A stretch of 64,000 nucleotides of DNA from Pseudoalteromonas neustonica (GTDB lineage: Bacteria > Pseudomonadota > Gammaproteobacteria > Enterobacterales > Alteromonadaceae), in assembly GCF_001653135.1 (NCBI RefSeq), contig NZ_BDDS01000010.1, positions 1 to 64,000 on the forward strand. The letters are read 5' to 3'. A program made the translations under genes and the position numbers. Below, in pieces: positions 53,941 through 63,448 of the stretch. Position 1 is the first letter of the stretch, and each line of letters starts with the position of its first letter. A model generated the notes under the pieces. It did no database searches, was not told where the DNA came from, and saw only the letters and a list, made by a program, of their open reading frames with translations.

Positions 53941-56251
53941 TAGCTTAAAAAATCGCATCATTATTTTATGTGTTGGCTTGGTGCTGCTAACAACAATGGT
54001 TAGCCTATTTAGTTTTTGGTGGTCAACCAGCGAATTTAATGAAAAAAAGGTCACACAGGATATTAATGTCGCTGAAAATGTTTATAAGCAATACTTAAGC
54101 GCTAAACAAAGCTTATTGCTCACCGCAGCAAAAGTATTGACCTCTGATTTTGGTTTTAAACAAGCGGTAGCCACTCGCGATGCTGATACTATTAGTAGTG
54201 TATTATATAACCACAGCCAGCGTATTAATGCAGATTTAATGCTACTACTTGATTTATCGGGTAAGTTAATTTCATCAAATACCCCGCAGCAGAATTTTAG
54301 CAATGATTTAGTACAGTTAATGAGTGAGTTATTAAACAACTCAGAACAGTCTAATTTTGTTGTATTAAATAATGAGCTTTACCAAGTGATTTTACTACCC
54401 GTTAAGGCGCCGCGCACCGTAGCATATAGCTTGGTGGGTTTTAAAATTGATGAAAGTGTTGTGCTGGAGCTTAAAAACTTAACCGGTTTAGATGTTAGTT
54501 TTATTGCCAAAGGAGATGATTTAGTACGAAGCTCCTTATTAGAGCGACCAGTTCCATTTATACCAACAGAGTACTTCCATAAAAAAACCACCTCACGTAT
54601 TTTTGGCGAGCAGCTTGTATATCGCAATCGCGATCTTTCTCTACCGTCACTTAACCAGCATTCAGTGAATGTGATGCTCAGTGCTGATCTAACACAAAGC
54701 TACAGTGAATTTGAGCGACTATTTTTTACATTAATGTTTCTGGCCGCAATTACGATAGTAATAGGTATTTTCACCAGTAGCCTACTTGCAAAAAATTTGA
54801 CTATGCCGTTATCGCAGTTAGCCAGTTTAGCGCGTCAATTTGCGCGTGGTAATTATAGCGTTGATGCGATGAGTAAAAAGCAAAGTAGTGAAATTTCAAC
54901 ACTCATTGATGCATTTAAAAACATGGGTAACGATATTCAAGAGCGTGAGCAGCAAATTAGTTTTGCAGCTAAACATGATACCCTTACAGGCTTTTATAAT
55001 CGTTCAGCAATGCTAGAAGTACTCAATGAGCAGTTAAATAAAGATCGAGAATATACACTGGTGGCTATCGATATCCGCGGCTTGCGTCATATCAACGATA
55101 AGTTAGGACCACGCATTGGCGATGATTGCTTAAAAGCAGTTGCAGGTCGTATAGCCGAGTTTTCTGATGAGTTTGGTGGCTTGCATGCACGTATTGGTGG
55201 TGATGAGTTTTTAACTGTATTTCCAAGTGATGGTAGCCAGAACTTTAAAAATGACATTGTAGGTTTAATGGCGCAGTTACAGGCTTGCTACACCATTCAG
55301 AAATTAAAAATTAACCTGCGTTTTAGTACCGGAGTTGTGCAATATCCTGCTCAAGGCCTAAAAGCGGATGACTTAATTCGTCGCGTATTAATCGCTGTTG
55401 ATAACGGTGAGAATGCCCATGAGAGTATTCATTATTATCAAGCGGGTGAAGATGAGGAGCATCTAGAGCGCTTAGTAATGATTGATGAGCTTAAGCAGGC
55501 TATCGCAGATGACGACGGCCAATTATTTATGACTTACCAGCCTAAATTAAATATTGCTTCACAAAAAATTGATAAAGTTGAATCTTTGATCCGTTGGCAG
55601 CAAAAAGATGGCCGTTGGATTTCGCCGGAGCTATTTATTGATTTAGCTGAGCAGTCAGGTTTGATAGTTGAGCTGACCGAGTGGGTTATAAAAACGGTGA
55701 TTAAGCAGGTTGAACAATGGCAGAAAAATGGCATTTATATGCAAGCTGCAATTAACGTTTCAGCGCAAGATATTGCATACCCTGGATTTCATTCTAATTT
55801 AGTGAGCACATTAAAAAATTATTCGGTCGCGCCTGCCTTGATCACAATAGAGCTGACTGAGCGCGATATGATCGAAAATGAAGAGAAAGGCATTCAAGCG
55901 CTTGAAAATCTTAAAGCAATAGGGGTGAAAATTTCACTCGATGATTATGGTGTAGGACAGACATCGCTGGGGCGCTTGAAAATGTTACCTATCGACGAGC
56001 TTAAACTGGATAAGTGCTTTATTTTAAAACTTGATGAATCAGAAAAAGATCAATTTATTGTAGAATCCACGATCACGCTTGGCCACCAGTTAGGGTTTTC
56101 AGTTGTTGCAGAAGGGGTGGAAACTGCAGGGTCACTTGAGTTGTTAAAAAGTATGAAATGCGATCATGTGCAAGGGTATTATTTGAGCCGACCTTTAAAA
56201 GCGGATGTTTTTGAACAATGGTTAAAAGAGTTTAACAATGAGCATGCTTAA
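53933..56251 (+). CDS. Membrane-bound GGDEF-EAL c-di-GMP protein
   Basis: 772 residues from ATG 53933 (the frame opens at 53909 inside the previous gene). Membrane segment about 9-30, periplasmic sensor about 31-265, second membrane segment, HAMP (about 290-340), GGDEF with intact GGDEF at 422-426, EAL with E550-S-L, INVSAQD, ELTERD, SLDDYGVGQTSLG and VAEGVET. Both catalytic halves retain key residues, so either or both activities are possible. The periplasmic part could receive a signal from the cupredoxin, whose gene overlaps. It overlaps the next gene by 14 bp. Confidence 0.92.
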   Translation: MTNSLKNRIIILCVGLVLLTTMVSLFSFWWSTSEFNEKKVTQDINVAENVYKQYLSAKQSLLLTAAKVLTSDFGFKQAVATRDADTISSVLYNHSQRINADLMLLLDLSGKLISSNTPQQNFSNDLVQLMSELLNNSEQSNFVVLNNELYQVILLPVKAPRTVAYSLVGFKIDESVVLELKNLTGLDVSFIAKGDDLVRSSLLERPVPFIPTEYFHKKTTSRIFGEQLVYRNRDLSLPSLNQHSVNVMLSADLTQSYSEFERLFFTLMFLAAITIVIGIFTSSLLAKNLTMPLSQLASLARQFARGNYSVDAMSKKQSSEISTLIDAFKNMGNDIQEREQQISFAAKHDTLTGFYNRSAMLEVLNEQLNKDREYTLVAIDIRGLRHINDKLGPRIGDDCLKAVAGRIAEFSDEFGGLHARIGGDEFLTVFPSDGSQNFKNDIVGLMAQLQACYTIQKLKINLRFSTGVVQYPAQGLKADDLIRRVLIAVDNGENAHESIHYYQAGEDEEHLERLVMIDELKQAIADDDGQLFMTYQPKLNIASQKIDKVESLIRWQQKDGRWISPELFIDLAEQSGLIVELTEWVIKTVIKQVEQWQKNGIYMQAAINVSAQDIAYPGFHSNLVSTLKNYSVAPALITIELTERDMIENEEKGIQALENLKAIGVKISLDDYGVGQTSLGRLKMLPIDELKLDKCFILKLDESEKDQFIVESTITLGHQLGFSVVAEGVETAGSLELLKSMKCDHVQGYYLSRPLKADVFEQWLKEFNNEHA

Positions 56252-57071
56252 GTTTTTTTTGGGATTTATTGCTTGTTTATTACCATTTAGTAACTTTGCA
56301 GGGCAAGGGAAATTATTAGCAACGCCTGGCGTATCGCAAGTTGAAGGTAGCGCGGGTGGAGGTTTAGTCCCTTGGGCGCAATTAGCAGGTTATGCAACAG
56401 ACGATGAGTTTGCAATCAATGGATTTTGCAGTCGCGCAGACGTAAGTGATTATACCCTTGATGTTTGTGGTGCGCAGATCAATTTGTTTAATCGTGTTGA
56501 ATTCAGTTATGCAGAGCAACACTTTGATGTGCCAGCATTAAACACAAAAATAGAGCAGTCAATCACCGGTGCTAAAATCCGTTTATACGGCGATATAGTG
56601 TATAGCCAATGGCCACAATTAAGTTTAGGCGTGCAACATAAATCACTACGCGATGGCGCCGTAGCAACACTTGTCGGCGCAGAAAAAACAAGCGGTACAG
56701 ACATTTACCTTGCAGCAAGTAAGCTTCATTTAGGCGCTTTGGCGGGCTACAACTGGTTTTGGAATATGACTACGCGCTACAGTGAAGCGAATCAGTTGGG
56801 GTTGCTTGGCTATGGTGGCGCTAATAGTCGTCAAAAATTATTATTTGAAGGCAGTACGGCTATCTTCTTAAGCCGTGATATTGCAGTAGGTATTGAATAT
56901 CGCCAAAAATCAAACAATTTAGGTTTGGGTGAAGAAGATTGGCGTGATGTATTTGTCGCTTGGATGCCTAATAAGTATGTCAGCGTTACGGCTGCTTGGC
57001 TCGACTTGGGCAGTATAGCTGGCGCAGATGATCAAACGGGTTGGTATTTATCAGTAACAGGGTATTGGTAA
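56238..57071 (+). CDS. DUF3034 family outer-membrane protein
   Basis: 277 residues. Signal peptide to about NFA (residue 21). GKLLATPGVSQVEGSAGGGL is the family opening; the rest alternates amphipathic strands and ends GWYLSVTGYW, as expected for a beta barrel. Function unknown. Start lies inside the end of the GGDEF-EAL gene, and its stop overlaps the globin start (TAATG). Confidence 0.82.
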   Translation: MSMLKFFLGFIACLLPFSNFAGQGKLLATPGVSQVEGSAGGGLVPWAQLAGYATDDEFAINGFCSRADVSDYTLDVCGAQINLFNRVEFSYAEQHFDVPALNTKIEQSITGAKIRLYGDIVYSQWPQLSLGVQHKSLRDGAVATLVGAEKTSGTDIYLAASKLHLGALAGYNWFWNMTTRYSEANQLGLLGYGGANSRQKLLFEGSTAIFLSRDIAVGIEYRQKSNNLGLGEEDWRDVFVAWMPNKYVSVTAAWLDLGSIAGADDQTGWYLSVTGYW

Positions 57072-57490
57072 TGAAAAGCACACTAATAATAGTCGCGTTA
57101 TTGCTGATGCTGGGGGGCTGTAAATCCACTGGTGGTCCAACGTTGTATCAGCAGCTAGATGGTAAAGCAGGAATTGAAAGGTTAATTGATAGCTTTATTA
57201 ATCAGATTGCGCGCGATGAGAAAATAATTCACTATTTTGAAGATGCAAACATCACGCATTTTCGTGATGGGTTTATTAACCACTTGTGCGCTTTAACTGA
57301 CGGGCCTTGTGAGTACATCGGCGATGACATGGTCGCGATTCATACTGGTATGAATATTAATGAGACTGACTTCAATCATGTTGTTGAGTTACTTATTAAT
57401 GCGATGAATGAACTGAATATCAATCATACAGTGCAAAATAAAGTGTTAGCAAAAATGGCTCCATTACGAGCTGAGATTATTGAAATTTAA
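57071..57490 (+). CDS. Lipoprotein-anchored group I truncated haemoglobin
   Basis: 139 residues. Lipoprotein signal with lipobox LGGCKS (Cys about residue 17), unusual for a globin, followed by a 2/2 globin: LYQQLDGKAGIERLIDSF, the FEDANITHFRDGFINHLC region (distal pocket), and MVAIHTGMNINETDFNHVV with the proximal His. Binds haem and probably O2 or NO outside the cytoplasm. Start chosen at 57071, one base overlap with the DUF3034 stop. The last gene of the four-gene operon. Confidence 0.88.
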   Translation: MKSTLIIVALLLMLGGCKSTGGPTLYQQLDGKAGIERLIDSFINQIARDEKIIHYFEDANITHFRDGFINHLCALTDGPCEYIGDDMVAIHTGMNINETDFNHVVELLINAMNELNINHTVQNKVLAKMAPLRAEIIEI

Positions 57491-57540
57491 ACAGTGCTTT
57501 ATCGATTGCTGTTAGTTTAGGTTATCAAAAGAGTTTTAAA

Positions 57541-58332
57541 GTGAAAAATATGTCGGAAAGTAAAAAGAATAGAGAAAATAAAGCGCCAATCAGTGTTTTC
57601 ATCGTCACATTGAATGAAGCTGAACATATTGAAAATACACTTAAAAGTGTCAGCGAATGTGCTGAAGTTATTGTTATTGATTCAGGCAGTACTGATGGCA
57701 CGGTTGAAATAGCTACAGAGCTAGGTGCAAAGGTAATTTACCATCCATGGGAGGGTTATGCGAAGCAAAAGCAAATAGCGATGGAACATTGTAGCTTTGA
57801 CTGGGTTTTGAATTTAGATGGTGATGAAGAACTAACGCCTTCTGCATTACAGGTCTTATGTAATGCTATGGAGGAAGATAAATATACCGCAGTGCGTTTA
57901 AAACGTATTGATCGCTTTATTAATAAGTTTCCAACTGGTTGGGTTAAAAAGCCAAATAATGTCAGGTTCTACAAAAAAAGTGATGCATGTTTTAACGCCA
58001 AAAAATTGGTTCATGAAAGTGCCACTGTAGAAGGTAAAGAGCTTTATGCTAAAGAGTATTTTTTACATTATGGTTATAACGATATCGACACCTTAACAGC
58101 CAAAAATAATACTTACTCAAGCTTAAGAGCAAAAGAAAAAATTATACAAGGTAAGCGCTATTCTATTTTGAAATTATTGCTTGTTTTTCCTATTACATTT
58201 ATTAAAGAGTATATATTCTGTCGATTTTTTCTGTTTGGTAATCGAGGGTTTATAAAATCAATGATGACCGCTCATTATGCTTTTTTGAAAGAAGCAAAGT
58301 TATATGAACAAAATAAAAAGCAAAAAAAATAA
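57541..58332 (+). CDS. Glycosyltransferase family 2 (WaaE/KdtX-like)
   Basis: 263 residues; GTG start at 57541, or ATG at 57550. GT-A fold with the N-terminal SVFIVTLNEAEHIENTLKSV, DSGSTDGT, and the DxD-type motif LDGDEELTP. The pattern matches WaaE/KdtX-type glucosyltransferases of lipopolysaccharide core. The C-terminus has a hydrophobic helix (LLLVFPITFIKEYIFCRFFL) for membrane attachment. Confidence 0.85.
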   Translation: MKNMSESKKNRENKAPISVFIVTLNEAEHIENTLKSVSECAEVIVIDSGSTDGTVEIATELGAKVIYHPWEGYAKQKQIAMEHCSFDWVLNLDGDEELTPSALQVLCNAMEEDKYTAVRLKRIDRFINKFPTGWVKKPNNVRFYKKSDACFNAKKLVHESATVEGKELYAKEYFLHYGYNDIDTLTAKNNTYSSLRAKEKIIQGKRYSILKLLLVFPITFIKEYIFCRFFLFGNRGFIKSMMTAHYAFLKEAKLYEQNKKQKK

Positions 58333-58415
58333 ACCTATTTTTGGTTTGTTTGTATTTTTAGCATTATTACCCGCTGATATTGTCAGTAAATATTGTAGGC
58401 AGCAACATATAAAGT

Positions 58416-59258
58416 ATGAAAAATTTAGTAACCGCCACGTGGTTAAATGAACATCTAACCGACCCTAAACTCGTTATTTTTGATGCAGGAATGGTGCGTC
58501 CTGGTTTACCTGGGCAATATCAGCCTCACGCTAAGCTACCCAATGCTTTGCGCTTTGATTTTAAAAAGCAGTTAGCGGATTTATCCAGCGGCTTATCGCA
58601 TACTATGTGTAGCCCTGAGCAGTTTACCGAGCAAATGCAATTGCTGGGTGTTGATAATGATTCACTTGTTGTTATTTATGAAGATGGCGGGCTATTTAGT
58701 GCCGCGCGTGGCTGGTGGATGTTTAAAGCAATGGGCTTTGACAACGTTAAGGTTCTCAGTGGCGGTTTAGCTAAGTGGCAATCACTCGGTTACCTCACTC
58801 AAGTTGAATACAGCCAAAATCACCACAAGGGTAATTTTAAAGCAAGAGCGCGTGTAGGGTACTTTATCGATACAGCAGCCGTGTTTAATGGTATTGATGA
58901 CGATGATGTACTTTTGCTTGATGCACGAAGCTATAAGCGTTTCACTGGCGAAATGGCAGAGCCTCGTGAAGGTATGCGCAGTGGGCATATTCCTAATAGT
59001 TGTTCATTACCGTTTGCAGCATTGCTCAATGACGGGGAAGCTAAGCCACTGACACAAATAAAAGCGGCGTTTGAGGCGGTAATAGATGGCCAAAGTATCT
59101 TACAGTTTAGTTGTGGGTCGGGCGTAACAGCGTGCATATTGGCATTGTTTGCTGATGAATGTGGCTACGAAAACTTACATGTATACGACGGTTCATGGAG
59201 TGAGTGGGGCGGCCGTGATGAGTTGCCTATCGAAACCGGCTCTAGCCCAGCACGTTAA
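58416..59258 (+). CDS. sseA: 3-mercaptopyruvate/thiosulfate sulfurtransferase (rhodanese x2)
   Basis: 280 residues, two rhodanese domains. The N-terminal one is inactive (no Cys at the loop); the C-terminal active loop is CGSGVTA with Cys233, the signature of mercaptopyruvate sulfurtransferases. Transfers sulfane sulfur. Other blocks: VVIYEDGGLFSAARGWWM and SGHIPNSCSLPF. Single gene; converges on the sulfotransferase. Confidence 0.9.
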   Translation: MKNLVTATWLNEHLTDPKLVIFDAGMVRPGLPGQYQPHAKLPNALRFDFKKQLADLSSGLSHTMCSPEQFTEQMQLLGVDNDSLVVIYEDGGLFSAARGWWMFKAMGFDNVKVLSGGLAKWQSLGYLTQVEYSQNHHKGNFKARARVGYFIDTAAVFNGIDDDDVLLLDARSYKRFTGEMAEPREGMRSGHIPNSCSLPFAALLNDGEAKPLTQIKAAFEAVIDGQSILQFSCGSGVTACILALFADECGYENLHVYDGSWSEWGGRDELPIETGSSPAR

Positions 59259-60775
59259 AGTGCAAACCCGTAGTGTTGCCAGTAATCAATGGCTTTGTTA
59301 TTGAGAGGCTGGCGTACTTGTACTTTACTTGCCGTTGCTGACGGGCTGTGTTGTTTGTAAAAATCTAAACATTGTTCTTGCCACGTTAAATCACAAAATG
59401 CATAAACCCGCTGTGTGCTTGCAATCGGATTAGTTACGAGTTCTTCGTACTTTATAGTGATTACATTATCAGGGTATTTATTTGTAAAGTGCTCAATCAA
59501 ATCACCGCAGTCTTCATAAAAGTTCTTTATATTATTTAAGTTATAGCTGTAGTGATGAAAGGGACTCGCTGGATTATAAAGTTGGCGAAAATTAGCAATA
59601 CAGCTGTCTTTTTTCCCGCGTTGCATACAAATAATTTTAGCACTAGGAAAGGCTGCTAAAATTAAATCAATATAATAAAAATTGAATGGCTGTTTATCGC
59701 AGCTACGTAGCTGTGGATCCACTAGTTGCGTAATACGCTGTTGATATTGAGCCAATTGTGTTGTTAGTTCGCTATTTTTATACACGGCATTGATTACGCT
59801 ACTATTTAACAGCTGAGTATTATTGCCTTGGCAAAGCTGGGCAATGTCATTGAGTTCACCCACCCCTTGTACGTGTGCTGACTGGTTTATTATTTTCTCC
59901 ATCAAAGTAGTGCCGGAGCGCGGCATACCCACAATAAACAATGGTGCAAAATTGTTGTGATTTATTTGCGGCCTATGATCGTCACTTAAAGCGATAAGCT
60001 GCCTACAAAATTCACGATGGGCTTGTGCGTTATATTTAACATTTTGATAGATAAGTTTTTTACTTGTATTAAAGTGAGTAAAGGCCTGCTTATAATCAGT
60101 GCAATGTTCATAATTAAGTGCAATTGCGTGGTGCAAAAATTGCTGCTGTATCGGGGTTTTAGCGTACTCGGTTAAACCTAAAAGCAGTTGTAAATGCTGC
60201 TTAGCCTGTTGGTTATCGTTAAGTTCGGCCAGTGAATAGTGAGCCTGAAAATGCTGCGGGTGTTGTTTTATAAGTGAATGCAGTAGCTGTACTGCATCAT
60301 TAAATTGCCCCATTATTTTATACGCTACAGCTAAGTTATAGCTCATCTGTGGATTTGTAGGAGCATGTTGATGAGCCTGCAGTTGCCATTCTAACGCGAG
60401 TTGATAGTGCCCTAAACGAGTTAGTACATTGGCAATTAAATCGCACTCAATAGCATTAAACTGTGTGTGCTTTACTGCTTTATTAATCGCTTGTTGCGCA
60501 TCTAACAGCTTGCCACTGAGTACCGCTAATTTTGCCAAGTGAGCAAAGTATAATGGCATTGGATCAATGCTAATCGCTTTATTGAGTAGTTTATGTGCCT
60601 TGCTATTATCGTTTGCAGCAATGTTTATTTGCGCGAGTAAAAAATAACTAAAGAGATCATTCGGTGTGTTGTTAATATTACTGACCAGTAATAAATGCGC
60701 GTCGTTAAGCTTGCCATGATTAATAGCGTGCTCAATTTGTTGTTGTAGGTTTTTTTGAACGGATGTTAATTGCAT
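59255..60775 (-). CDS. TPR-sulfotransferase fusion
   Basis: 506 residues from ATG 60775 (earlier ATGs at 60811 and 60787 fall in the terminator hairpin). Residues about 1-250 are tetratricopeptide repeats (DLFSYFLLAQINIAANDNSK, SYNLAVAYKIMGQFNDAVQL). Residues about 265-506 are a PAPS-dependent sulfotransferase: 5'-phosphosulfate loop IVGMPRSGTTLMEKI, and a 3'-phosphate block around IICMQRGKKDSCIANF. Substrate unknown. Co-oriented with a TonB receptor, a pairing often seen in marine and sphingomonad genomes. Confidence 0.88.
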   Translation of the reverse strand: MQLTSVQKNLQQQIEHAINHGKLNDAHLLLVSNINNTPNDLFSYFLLAQINIAANDNSKAHKLLNKAISIDPMPLYFAHLAKLAVLSGKLLDAQQAINKAVKHTQFNAIECDLIANVLTRLGHYQLALEWQLQAHQHAPTNPQMSYNLAVAYKIMGQFNDAVQLLHSLIKQHPQHFQAHYSLAELNDNQQAKQHLQLLLGLTEYAKTPIQQQFLHHAIALNYEHCTDYKQAFTHFNTSKKLIYQNVKYNAQAHREFCRQLIALSDDHRPQINHNNFAPLFIVGMPRSGTTLMEKIINQSAHVQGVGELNDIAQLCQGNNTQLLNSSVINAVYKNSELTTQLAQYQQRITQLVDPQLRSCDKQPFNFYYIDLILAAFPSAKIICMQRGKKDSCIANFRQLYNPASPFHHYSYNLNNIKNFYEDCGDLIEHFTNKYPDNVITIKYEELVTNPIASTQRVYAFCDLTWQEQCLDFYKQHSPSATASKVQVRQPLNNKAIDYWQHYGFAL

Positions 60776-60787
60776 AGTAATAAGCAT

Positions 60788-60820
60788 AAAAGCCTTGGCG
60801 TAAAACACCAAGGCTTTTTT
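60788..60820. terminator. Terminator between the TonB receptor and sulfotransferase
   Basis: AAAGCCTTGG/CCAAGGCTTT hairpin with T runs on both strands. It limits readthrough from the receptor gene, so the sulfotransferase may be expressed at a lower level or from its own promoter. Confidence 0.75.
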
Positions 60821-60839
60821 AGTTTACAAAGAGCTGTTA

Positions 60840-63284
60840 TTACAGTTCAAAGTTATACGTAAACTTCATACCAATAGTACGAGGAGTTGTGGTGTAGTGA
60901 CCATACACACGTTGTAATTTAGGCAGTTCTTTGTTTAGCTCTTCATACTTAGCCATGCCAGCCCATGATTTATCACGGCGTACCGAGGTAAACGCGTACT
61001 TATCGAATAAGTTATCAACATAGAGAGTGGCTGACCACATATCACCGGTTAACTTGGCTGATAAGTTATTCAGTGCATAACCTGAAAGTGTTTCGCCATA
61101 AGCTTTTAAGCCGACTTTAGTGATCACATCACTTTGCGCGGTCATACCGTAGTTAATGCTTAGCAATTTATCATCGAGTACATCTTGCTCGTAACGTAGG
61201 CCAAATGAAAACTGATGCTCAGGCGCGCCTGGTAAACGGTCGCCATCAGAGCCATCGTAATATGTTTGATACTGTGCGTATTCATCGTCCAGTACACCTA
61301 ATAACCCAGGAGCATCTTCAGTTAACTGTGCCTTTGCATAAGCATAAGCATAAGTGGCGTAGGCAGTCCAGTTATCAGCAATCATTGCGCGAGATGAAAT
61401 TTCCACGCCCTTTGAGTTAGCTGTAGCTGCATTTGAGGTGATTAGCTCTTGACCATTTACGGTTGCAGTACCTACTTGTGCGTCTTTCCAGTCAACGTTA
61501 AATAGCGCCGCATTAAAGTGTAAGCGATTTTTAAACCAGCTTGATTTAAAACCTAGCTCATAGTTTACTGTGGTATCGGGTTCATAACCAATTTCATTTG
61601 GAAGAGCACAGACTATTTGCTGTTCAGGTAATATATCTGGGCAAGGTGCTAGACCGTTGCCACCGCCAATTCTAAAGCCTTCACTTACGGTAAAATAGGC
61701 AAGTACACCAGAATTAAATGTGTAATTAGCATTAAATTTAAATAAGTTACCGTTATCACTGGCGCTCGTATTCACCATTGTAAGTTGATCTAATGATGAA
61801 AAATCACCTGAGTACAACGGTGTTGCTGAGCCAGATGTTGTTGATACATCATACTCGTAAAAACGCGCGCCAAGTGTCACGTTAAATTGCTCGGTAAAGG
61901 CATACCCTACCTCACCAAATAAAGCTTGTTCAGTGATCTCAGAGTCACTGACTAAAATATACTCGAGATCTTGTTGCAGATTAGGAATATCATCGCCCCA
62001 AAACTCAGTTAAACCGGGTGTGTATTCGCGATCGTCTGAGTGAGTTTCAAGTTTGTTGTAATAACCACCGACAATCCAGTTAAAAGCGCTATCAGAGTTA
62101 GACACTAAACGAATTTCTTGAGTGAAACTATCACGTTTTGACGTATCCAAAGTTTGCGCTACAAACGCAGGGAAATCAGCATAACCACTCCAAATATCGT
62201 AAAGCAAATCAGTTTGGTCACGTTGCCCAGATTGCTCATAGCTTGACCAGCCTGATGCCGACACAAGTTCAGCAAAGCCTAAATCAGCTTTGATCTCTAA
62301 ACTTAATAAATCGTTTTCTTCTTCACCTGGCTCAAGAATACGCGCGGCATTTTCATATTGACCAATCATACCGTGTAATGGGTTGGTATCGCTTAGTGAA
62401 TTATATTGCGATGTTGAATTGCCACCGTTTTCTTGCTTTTGATAAAAGTAGTTAAGCGTAGCCTCAACCGCTTCATTAGCTTGCCAACGCAGTGATACAC
62501 GACCAGTAGTGATTTGCTCATCATTTACGTCACTAACACGGCGTAAGTTGGCGTTTACATCTTGCTGATTGGTAAAATCTGGATTTGGGTTTGATACACC
62601 GGGGTTTTGCACCACGTAGTTATAATCGATATAACCTGGGTTAGTGTAATGATTTACACTGGCGCGAATAGCCAACACATCCTCAATTAAAGGCGTATTG
62701 AATACCAAGCCAAACTCACCGCCCGTACCGTCACTTTCATTTAATGCAAATATATCACCGGTTACTTGGCCTTCTGTAATATCAAGCTCAGGCTGCTTTA
62801 ATAAGTAACGAATAGCGCCACCTAATGTACCAGCACCATACAAAGTGCCTTGCGGGCCAATAAGTACTTCAACACGATCAACATCAGTTAAACGTAAATC
62901 AATATTAAGTGGAATTTCGCCCACATAAGTAGCAACAGTACCGCCGTCAGAAATACGATCAGAGGTATTGGTATTTAAGCCGCGGACAATAATCGGTGAG
63001 CCTTCACGCCCGCCTTGATCAGAAATAGTTAAACCGGGCACCCAACGCGCTATATCTTCAAGATCACCAATGTTTTGATCTTTGATCACATCGCCATCAA
63101 GAGCGGTAATATTAAGGGGGGCTTCTTGCACTGAACCCGCACGACGAGTTGCAGTTACTTGAATAGTTTCGATTGCTTTATCTGCTTGAATTGCTGATTC
63201 AGCGGCTGATAGTGGTTGGCTATTAAATAAAATGGCAGAAACGGCAGAGGCAAGTAATGCAGGTCTAAAGGCAGTCATGTTCAT
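60840..63284 (-). CDS. TonB-dependent outer-membrane receptor
   Basis: 814 residues. Signal peptide to about LSA (residue 27), TonB-box-like ETIQVTATRR, plug domain (DLEDIARWVPGLTISDQGG) and a large barrel ending in GMKFTYNFEL. Iron-receptor-like plug, but the ligand is not readable. The partner sulfotransferase suggests a sulfated or sulfatable substrate, only as inference. No Fur-like box was seen upstream. Confidence 0.88.
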   Translation of the reverse strand: MNMTAFRPALLASAVSAILFNSQPLSAAESAIQADKAIETIQVTATRRAGSVQEAPLNITALDGDVIKDQNIGDLEDIARWVPGLTISDQGGREGSPIIVRGLNTNTSDRISDGGTVATYVGEIPLNIDLRLTDVDRVEVLIGPQGTLYGAGTLGGAIRYLLKQPELDITEGQVTGDIFALNESDGTGGEFGLVFNTPLIEDVLAIRASVNHYTNPGYIDYNYVVQNPGVSNPNPDFTNQQDVNANLRRVSDVNDEQITTGRVSLRWQANEAVEATLNYFYQKQENGGNSTSQYNSLSDTNPLHGMIGQYENAARILEPGEEENDLLSLEIKADLGFAELVSASGWSSYEQSGQRDQTDLLYDIWSGYADFPAFVAQTLDTSKRDSFTQEIRLVSNSDSAFNWIVGGYYNKLETHSDDREYTPGLTEFWGDDIPNLQQDLEYILVSDSEITEQALFGEVGYAFTEQFNVTLGARFYEYDVSTTSGSATPLYSGDFSSLDQLTMVNTSASDNGNLFKFNANYTFNSGVLAYFTVSEGFRIGGGNGLAPCPDILPEQQIVCALPNEIGYEPDTTVNYELGFKSSWFKNRLHFNAALFNVDWKDAQVGTATVNGQELITSNAATANSKGVEISSRAMIADNWTAYATYAYAYAKAQLTEDAPGLLGVLDDEYAQYQTYYDGSDGDRLPGAPEHQFSFGLRYEQDVLDDKLLSINYGMTAQSDVITKVGLKAYGETLSGYALNNLSAKLTGDMWSATLYVDNLFDKYAFTSVRRDKSWAGMAKYEELNKELPKLQRVYGHYTTTPRTIGMKFTYNFEL

Positions 63285-63448
63285 TTTCCGAATAAGTTAC
63301 AGTATATTTATGCTTAAAAAGTAGCCTAAACCACTTTGTAAGGCGCAATTAAGTAAATTATTAGTGAATTTATATCCAATTGTAATGTATTTTTATTCTG
63401 ATAGTCATGCGTTATTTGCAATATTATTTAAATTATTTGAATAACTAT

